A program made the position numbers and the translations under genes. DNA of 10,000 nt from Rheinheimera sp. (GTDB taxonomy: Bacteria > Pseudomonadota > Gammaproteobacteria > Enterobacterales > Alteromonadaceae): NCBI RefSeq assembly GCF_020217005.1, contig NZ_JAIWOI010000019.1, forward strand, positions 1 through 10,000, given 5' to 3'. This document shows, in pieces, positions 5,189 through 10,000 of this stretch (its first letter is position 1; each line of letters begins with the position of its first letter). The notes under the pieces are model-generated. The model was given only the letters and a program-made list of their open reading frames with translations. It searched no databases and was not told the DNA's origin.

Positions 5189-7321
5189 ATGAGTTATCAG
5201 GTACTGGCAAGAAAATGGCGACCGCAACATTTTGGTCAGTTGGTCGGCCAGGATCATGTGAAAACAGCGTTGACCAATGCGCTGAATCACAACAGATTAC
5301 ATCATGCTTATTTGTTTACCGGCACCCGTGGTGTCGGTAAAACCACCATAGCCCGTATTTTTGCTAAAAGTTTAAACTGCGAAACAGGCGTGACCTCCAC
5401 GCCTTGTGGTGTGTGCAGTGCCTGTGTGGAAATTGACCAGGGCTTTTTTGTTGATCTGCTGGAGATAGATGCGGCTTCCCGCACTAAAGTGGAAGACACC
5501 CGGGATTTATTGGATAACGTGCAGTACGCGCCTAGTCGTGGCCGTTATAAAGTGTATCTGATCGACGAAGTGCATATGCTGTCGCGCCACAGTTTTAATG
5601 CGCTATTAAAAACTCTCGAAGAGCCGCCACCTCATGTAAAGTTTTTGCTGGCGACAACTGATCCACAAAAGCTGCCTGTCACCGTCTTATCCCGTTGTTT
5701 GCAATTTAGCTTAAAGGCGCTAAGCCCAGAGCAGATTAAACAGCATTTAGCTTATGTGCTGGCACAGGAAGGTATTCCGGCAGCAGAAGATGCTTTAGCT
5801 TTGTTAGCCCGTGCTGCAAAAGGCAGTTTACGCGATTCACTAAGCCTGACTGATCAAGCCATTGCCCAGAGTAATGCCAATATTACCGTGCCTTTAGTGC
5901 GTGATATGTTAGGGTATTTAGAGCAGCAATGGGCCGAGCTGTTATTAGCAGCCGTGATTAACCGTGATTTAGATGCACTGAAACACCATTTGGATCAATT
6001 GGTGCAGCAGCACAGTCATTTTTCTCATGTGCTGGATGATATGCTGGCCTTATTACATTTAGCGGCCTTAAGTCAGTTTAACTGGCAGGCGGCTGATTTG
6101 GTCACAGAGCACAGTGCTTTTGTGCAACAACTGGCGGAGCAGCAGAGCCCAGAACAGTTACAACTATTTTATCAGTTACTGATTTCCGGCAAAAAGGAAC
6201 TGGCTTTTGCACCAGAGCCTCGCATTGGTCTGGAGATGGCTTTGTTAAGGGTTGTAGCTTTTGTGCCAGGCGCTGATACTTCTCCTGCTATGCGTGCATC
6301 GGTTCCCGTTTCTCATGCGGCAGAGCTAAAAGCAAAATTTAATTTACCTGAAACTGCTGCGGTGGCTAAAGCGCCTGACGCTGTGCCAGATAGTGCCGAA
6401 GTTGAAGTTGCTGTGACAACTCCAGCGATGAAAACTGAAATTGCTCCAACGCCAGCGCCAGCTGGTATTGCCGCTTCTATTCTGGCGCGCCGTGGCATAA
6501 AAGCGGATTCAGTAGCGGAGACTCAGACCGAAAAAAAGTCTGAACCAACAGCTGCTGTAGCTCAGGCTGCAGAGCCTGTGGCTATGCCAAAAGCACAGGC
6601 TGCTCCGGTTGTTTCTGCGCCTCCGGTGGCACCAACACCAGTTCAGCAGCAGGTTACAGCTACTCAAGTTCCTGCTGTCATTCAGCCCAGCGCCGTTATG
6701 CCTGTTGCAGACTCAGTACAACCAGAAGCTTCCTTACCTGATTATCCCGACGAAACTGAATCCTCAGACCTCTCGGTTGAGGATGCTGATTTTGCAGCAG
6801 ACTGGGCCTGGCAAGAGTTTCAACAACAACATCAGCCAGAGCCTGAGCCGGAACAACAAGCAGTAGCTGCCAAGCCGGAAACCAAAGCACAGTATCGTTT
6901 TGACGGTGTGATCACGGCTGAGAACTTCTCAGTGCGTCTTGCCGCTCAGGTGGACGAGTGGGCCGCTTTAGTGGACAGTCTGAACTTAGGTGGGTTATTG
7001 CGTCTGTATTTGTTACATAGCAGCATCAGTTGGGCTGGCGATACAGTGCAGTTGTTAGTCTGTCAAAGTCAGCAGCATCTGGATAAAGAGAAGTTCCGTG
7101 CAGAAATTGTCAAAGAACTTAGTCTGGCGTTTAACAAAGCCGTGCAGTTGGATATTCAGTATCAAGCCTGGGTCGACACTTGCCCTGTAGCTATACAACA
7201 ACGCATTGAGCAGGAACGTTTTGTGTATGTCGAGCAGTTGTTGCGGCAGGACCCCTGGGTAGTGCAACTGCAAAAAGACTTTGGCGCGGAAATAATGCCG
7301 GACAGTGTTATCGTCAACTAA
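5189..7321 (+). CDS. dnaX: DNA polymerase III subunits tau/gamma
   Basis: A 710-residue clamp-loader ATPase. It begins [12 protein letters not shown] as in other DnaX proteins, so ATG 5189 is preferred over the in-frame GTG at 5180. Walker A is GTRGVGKTT (45-53), the four zinc cysteines are C64, C73, C76 and C79, Walker B is YLIDEVHML (123-131) and the SRC motif is at 168-170. Domain III ends near residue 365. A Pro/Ala/Val/Glu-rich linker (about 365-570) follows, then the C-terminal tau domain that in E. coli contacts the polymerase alpha subunit and DnaB. An A AAA AAG heptamer in the linker probably yields a 451-residue gamma form. Longer than E. coli tau (643) mainly because of the linker. 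Confidence 0.97.
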   Translation: MSYQVLARKWRPQHFGQLVGQDHVKTALTNALNHNRLHHAYLFTGTRGVGKTTIARIFAKSLNCETGVTSTPCGVCSACVEIDQGFFVDLLEIDAASRTKVEDTRDLLDNVQYAPSRGRYKVYLIDEVHMLSRHSFNALLKTLEEPPPHVKFLLATTDPQKLPVTVLSRCLQFSLKALSPEQIKQHLAYVLAQEGIPAAEDALALLARAAKGSLRDSLSLTDQAIAQSNANITVPLVRDMLGYLEQQWAELLLAAVINRDLDALKHHLDQLVQQHSHFSHVLDDMLALLHLAALSQFNWQAADLVTEHSAFVQQLAEQQSPEQLQLFYQLLISGKKELAFAPEPRIGLEMALLRVVAFVPGADTSPAMRASVPVSHAAELKAKFNLPETAAVAKAPDAVPDSAEVEVAVTTPAMKTEIAPTPAPAGIAASILARRGIKADSVAETQTEKKSEPTAAVAQAAEPVAMPKAQAAPVVSAPPVAPTPVQQQVTATQVPAVIQPSAVMPVADSVQPEASLPDYPDETESSDLSVEDADFAADWAWQEFQQQHQPEPEPEQQAVAAKPETKAQYRFDGVITAENFSVRLAAQVDEWAALVDSLNLGGLLRLYLLHSSISWAGDTVQLLVCQSQQHLDKEKFRAEIVKELSLAFNKAVQLDIQYQAWVDTCPVAIQQRIEQERFVYVEQLLRQDPWVVQLQKDFGAEIMPDSVIVN
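6517..6578 (+). promoter_or_regulatory. Programmed -1 ribosomal frameshift site in dnaX
   Basis: The heptamer A AAA AAG lies at 6532-6538 in the proper phase (gaA AAA AAG). After a -1 slip the next codons are GTC and TGA (6541-6543), so the gamma product would be 451 residues (E. coli gamma is 431). GGAG (6517-6520), 11 bases upstream, may act as the internal Shine-Dalgarno stimulator known from E. coli. A downstream hairpin, CAGGCT (6563-6568) with AGCCTG (6573-6578), is present but farther away than in E. coli. Confidence 0.75.
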
Positions 7322-7397
7322 TTCGTCTTGTATTTTGGGGCTCAAGTCATTATCTTGTCGCCAGTTTAATAGAGTTATTGTTAAAGAGAGTACAGCT

Positions 7398-7733
7398 ATG
7401 TTCAAAGGTGGTGGTGGCGGTTTAGGCAATATCATGAAGCAGGCGCAAGCCATGCAGGATAAAATGCAAAAGGCCCAGCAGGAATTGGCTAATCTGGAAG
7501 TGACGGGCGAGTCGGGCGCCGGTTTGGTCAAAGTGACTATGACAGGCAACCACAACGTACGCCGCGTCAGCATAGACGATAGTCTGATGCAGGATGACAA
7601 AGAAATGGTAGAAGATTTAGTAGCTGCGGCTATTAACGACGCGGTTCGCCGTGTTGAAGAAGCGAATAAAGCCAAAATGGCTGCTGTGACCGGTGGTATG
7701 CAATTACCTCCTGGTTTTAAGATGCCATTCTAA
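7398..7733 (+). CDS. ybaB: Nucleoid-associated protein, YbaB/EbfC family
   Basis: A 111-residue DNA-binding protein, near the E. coli length of 109. It has the usual Gly-rich start ([10 protein letters not shown]), a long helix ([20 protein letters not shown]), the '[20 protein letters not shown]' strand region and the C-terminal 'PPGFKMPF'. The family forms tweezer-like dimers that bind DNA. The start at 7398 has GAGAG (7386-7390) seven bases upstream; an in-frame ATG at 7305 overlapping dnaX would add 31 residues with no family likeness. It sits 76 bp after dnaX and 18 bp before recR, the conserved arrangement. Confidence 0.96.
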   Translation: MFKGGGGGLGNIMKQAQAMQDKMQKAQQELANLEVTGESGAGLVKVTMTGNHNVRRVSIDDSLMQDDKEMVEDLVAAAINDAVRRVEEANKAKMAAVTGGMQLPPGFKMPF

Positions 7734-7751
7734 GCAAATGTCTGACAGAGC

Positions 7752-8354
7752 ATGAATAAATTCAGTCCATTGCTGCAGCAGTTGATCGACGCTTTGCGTA
7801 TATTGCCTGGTGTAGGTCCAAAGTCAGCACAACGTATTGCCTTGCAGTTGCTTGAACGCAACAGAGCAGGGGCCATGCAGTTGTCGAAAGCTTTGGCAGT
7901 GGCTATGGAGAAAGTAGGACATTGCCAGCAATGCCGCACTTTTTGTGAAACTGATTTATGTGCTATTTGTTCAGACCCAAGACGCAGCGACAGTCAAAGC
8001 CTTTGCATTGTCGCATCGTCCTCTGATCAGTTTGCCATAGAGCAAACAGGTCAGTTTAAAGGCCGCTATTTTGTCTTGCAGGGGCAGTTGTCGCCGCTTG
8101 ATGGTATAGGTCCGTCCGAGCTGGGCCTGGATTTACTGCAAAAGCAGCTGGGCACAGGTTCAGTGCAGGAAGTGATACTGGCGACTAACCCGACAGTAGA
8201 AGGTGATGCCACAGCTTTTTACATTGCGGAGCAATGTAAAAAGTATCAGGTCAATGTATCCCGTATTGCCCATGGTGTGCCAGTGGGTGGTGATTTGGAG
8301 TATGTGGACGGGACTACCTTGTCGCACGCCTTTAGTGGCCGCAAACCTATCTGA
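7752..8354 (+). CDS. recR: Recombination mediator protein RecR
   Basis: A 200-residue protein (E. coli 201). With RecF and RecO it loads RecA on SSB-coated gaps. Features: helix-hairpin-helix [14 protein letters not shown] (18-31), four-cysteine zinc finger C58/C61/C70/C73, Toprim segments 'CIVASSSD' and '[18 protein letters not shown]', and '[15 protein letters not shown]' with '[20 protein letters not shown]' near the end. The ribosome site is poor (AGAG just before the ATG), so translation may depend on coupling to ybaB, 18 bp upstream. The TGA stop overlaps the start of the 122-bp repeat unit downstream. Confidence 0.97.
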   Translation: MNKFSPLLQQLIDALRILPGVGPKSAQRIALQLLERNRAGAMQLSKALAVAMEKVGHCQQCRTFCETDLCAICSDPRRSDSQSLCIVASSSDQFAIEQTGQFKGRYFVLQGQLSPLDGIGPSELGLDLLQKQLGTGSVQEVILATNPTVEGDATAFYIAEQCKKYQVNVSRIAHGVPVGGDLEYVDGTTLSHAFSGRKPI

Positions 8355-8363
8355 CCTTCATCC

Positions 8364-8461
8364 TTGAAGCTGTAGCAGCGTTGCTGCGTTCTTTCGCCCC
8401 AATCGCATAGTGGCCTATGCTCATGGGGACTCCTTCACTTGCGGCCTTTCTACAACTCCAA
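8364..8461 (+). repeat. Structured intergenic repeat (copy 3)
   Basis: A 98-bp element with termini TTGAAGCTGTAG and CTACAACTCCAA, which pair at 10 of 12 positions. The inner hairpin is GCATAG (8405-8410), loop TGGC, CTATGC (8415-8420), flanked by a second paired block CCCCA/TGGGG. Confidence 0.8.
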
Positions 8462-8485
8462 TGCTTTTGGTCAGGACCTTCGCCC

Positions 8486-8585
8486 TTGGAGCTGCAGCTT
8501 TGTTGGCTGCGCTCTGTCGCCCTAATCGCATAGTGAGCTATGTATGTTAGGGACTCCTTCCCTTGCCGTCGCGCTGCAACTCCAA
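8486..8585 (+). repeat. Structured intergenic repeat (copy 4)
   Basis: A 100-bp element with termini TTGGAGCTGCAG and CTGCAACTCCAA, pairing at 11 of 12 positions. The inner hairpin is CATAG (8529-8533), loop TGAG, CTATG (8538-8542), and the next block pairs CCCTAA with TTAGGG. Compared with copy 3, paired positions change together. Confidence 0.8.
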
Positions 8586-8658
8586 TGGCTTTGGTCAGAC
8601 TCTTCGTTCCTCGCAGCTGTTACTTCACTTTCGTTCTTCGTTTTGCTTTTATTGCCCC

Positions 8659-8687
8659 CTTGATATTTGTGGGTATTAAACCCATAT
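8659..8687 (+). promoter_or_regulatory. Sigma-32 (heat-shock) promoter of htpG
   Basis: CTTGATA (8659-8665), a 14-base spacer and ACCCATAT (8680-8687) closely follow the E. coli sigma-32 pattern CTTGAAA-N13-14-CCCCATNT. It lies 50 bp upstream of the htpG start, as expected for a heat-shock gene. Confidence 0.7.
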
Positions 8688-8737
8688 CCTTGCCAGCGTC
8701 AATTTAAAGTCATTCTACGTAAGAAAAGGAGCTGTAT

Positions 8738-10000
8738 ATGACTGAAACAGTACAAAAACAAAAGCACGGCTTTCAGGCCGAGGTCAAACAACTTCTGCAG
8801 CTGATGATCCATTCGCTGTATTCCAACAAAGAAATTTTCCTGCGCGAGTTGGTCTCCAACGCTTCAGATGCGGCCGATAAACTGCGCTTTCTGGCGTTGT
8901 CAGACAGCAGCCTGTATGGCAATGACGGCGAGCTGAAAGTTCGTATTAGTCTGGATGAAGCAGCTAAAACCATTACCATCAGTGACAACGGTATAGGTAT
9001 GACTCAGGATGAAGTGATTAGCCACCTGGGCACTATCGCCAAATCCGGTACTAAAGAGTTTTTTGGTCAGCTCTCTGGCGATCAAACTAAGGATTCGCAG
9101 CTGATAGGTCAGTTTGGTGTGGGCTTCTATTCGGCTTTTATTGTTGCTGACAAAGTGACAGTAAAAACCCGTAAAGCCGGAGCTCCAGCTGATTCTGCTG
9201 TGGCATGGGAATCCACAGGTGAAGGCGACTACACTATCGAACCTATAGTCAAAGCCAGCCGTGGTACTGACATTATTCTACATTTACGTGATGAGGAAAC
9301 CGAGTTTTTAAGTCAGTGGAAAGTTGAGTCCATTGTGACTAAATACTCTGACCATATCAGTATTCCGGTGGAGATGTACCAGGAAGGTACGCCAGAGCGT
9401 GACGGTGAAGATGGTGAAAAAATTCCTGCGACCGAAGGCTTCTGGAAAGCTGTGAATAAGGCGACCGCACTGTGGATGCGCGATAAATCTGAAGTCTCTG
9501 ACACTGAGTATCAGGAGTTCTACAAGCATATTTCGCACGACTGGACTGAGCCATTAAGCTGGAGCCACAATAAAGTTGAAGGCAACACCAACTACACCAG
9601 TCTGCTGTATGTGCCGAAAAAAGCACCTTTTGATCTATGGAATCGTGAGGCGCGTCATGGATTAAAACTTTATGTACAGCGTGTATTTATCATGGATGAC
9701 GCTGAGCAGTTTATGCCAAGTTACCTGCGTTTTATCAAAGGTGTACTGGACTCCAGCGATTTACCTCTGAACGTATCCCGCGAAATTTTGCAGGACACTA
9801 AAGTGACGCAAAGCCTGCGTAAAGGCTGTACCTCACGCGTGTTAAAGATGCTGGAAAAAATGGCCAAAGCTGAAGATCAAACTGAGTACCAGACTTTCTG
9901 GACTGAGTTTGGTCAGGTGATGAAAGAAGGCCCGGCAGAAGATTTCGCTAACAAAGACACCATAGCCAAGCTGCTGCGTTTTGCTTCGACTCATAACGAC
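8738..10000 (+). CDS. htpG: Chaperone HtpG (Hsp90), 3' partial
   Basis: The first 421 codons of a gene that runs past the window end; E. coli HtpG has 624 residues. It is a cytoplasmic ATP-dependent chaperone. The GHKL ATP site is intact: '[17 protein letters not shown]' with E37 and N41, DNGIGM (83-88), the lid GTIAKSGT (98-105) and GQFGVGF (124-130). The middle domain follows, including LNVSREILQ with the Arg that contacts ATP in this family. AAGGAG (8726-8731) lies six bases before the ATG. Transcription probably comes from the sigma-32-like promoter just upstream rather than from the dnaX-recR run, because two repeat elements intervene. Confidence 0.97.
   Translation, partial: MTETVQKQKHGFQAEVKQLLQLMIHSLYSNKEIFLRELVSNASDAADKLRFLALSDSSLYGNDGELKVRISLDEAAKTITISDNGIGMTQDEVISHLGTIAKSGTKEFFGQLSGDQTKDSQLIGQFGVGFYSAFIVADKVTVKTRKAGAPADSAVAWESTGEGDYTIEPIVKASRGTDIILHLRDEETEFLSQWKVESIVTKYSDHISIPVEMYQEGTPERDGEDGEKIPATEGFWKAVNKATALWMRDKSEVSDTEYQEFYKHISHDWTEPLSWSHNKVEGNTNYTSLLYVPKKAPFDLWNREARHGLKLYVQRVFIMDDAEQFMPSYLRFIKGVLDSSDLPLNVSREILQDTKVTQSLRKGCTSRVLKMLEKMAKAEDQTEYQTFWTEFGQVMKEGPAEDFANKDTIAKLLRFASTHND

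Larger units (their letters stand above)
8353..8597 (+). repeat. Tandem pair of 122-bp repeat units after recR
   Basis: Two head-to-tail units of 122 bp each (starting GACCTTC at 8353 and 8475) contain the structured elements listed separately. The spacer after each element is also repeated: CCAATG, then a form of TTTGGTCAG, then TTCG. The array therefore grew by duplicating element plus flank. It occupies the first two thirds of the 383-bp recR-htpG gap; 8598-8658 holds nothing I can name beyond a T/C-rich stretch. Confidence 0.8.

Noticed and set aside
7305..7397. Upstream ATG extending ybaB into dnaX
   Set aside because: The added 31 residues do not resemble the family, and MFKGGGGG is the usual YbaB start with a suitable ribosome site.
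7055..7675. Minus-strand open frame of 206 codons across dnaX and ybaB
   Set aside because: It lies opposite two well-supported genes and encodes a low-complexity sequence with no recognisable domain.
8353..8597. CRISPR array or integron attC sites
   Set aside because: Only two long units with no short unique spacers, and no RYYYAAC/GTTRRRY core boxes in the required layout.
8598..8640. Third copy of the 122-bp unit
   Set aside because: Only the first bases (GACTCTTCG) and a GCAGCTG resemble the unit; the inner hairpin and right terminus are absent.

Overview
The window reads as a gammaproteobacterial chromosome of the Alteromonadales/Chromatiales type; Rheinheimera or Alishewanella would fit. 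That placement is inferred from protein similarity recalled from memory, moderate GC and the gene order apt-dnaX-ybaB-recR-htpG, which matches Escherichia coli. No tRNA, rRNA, CRISPR array, transposase or phage gene is visible.

Left part (1-1993). The window opens inside a TPR plus 2-oxoglutarate/Fe(II) oxygenase gene. It is followed 17 bp later by a class I SAM-dependent methyltransferase, so the two look co-transcribed. Convergent to them is a small DksA/TraR-type zinc-finger protein on the minus strand.

Middle part (1994-4224). After a divergent intergenic region with an FNR-like palindrome comes the most interesting block: a metallophore-type RiPP cluster of the Hvf/Buf (oxazolin/bufferin) class. 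It has a Sec-exported precursor with six Cys-Gly pairs and EGKCG repeats, an MNIO (DUF692) modification enzyme, and a DUF2063 partner protein whose gene starts 1 bp after the enzyme's stop. Between the precursor and the enzyme lie a copy of an intergenic repeat and a perfect 11-bp hairpin that ends 4 bp before the enzyme's Shine-Dalgarno. A likely role is copper (or other soft metal) capture in the periplasm.

Right part (4225-10000). A 39-residue single-membrane-span protein ends in a clear Rho-independent terminator. The housekeeping run follows: apt, dnaX (with an in-frame A AAA AAG slippery heptamer and a -1 stop, as for tau/gamma production in E. coli), ybaB, recR, and the first 421 codons of htpG behind a sigma-32-like promoter.

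Four copies of one structured intergenic repeat (about 86-100 bp, imperfect terminal inverted repeats, inner CATAG/CTATG hairpin in three of them) lie between genes: one inside the RiPP cluster, one before dnaX, and two in tandem after recR. Paired substitutions between copies suggest that the folded form is what is conserved.
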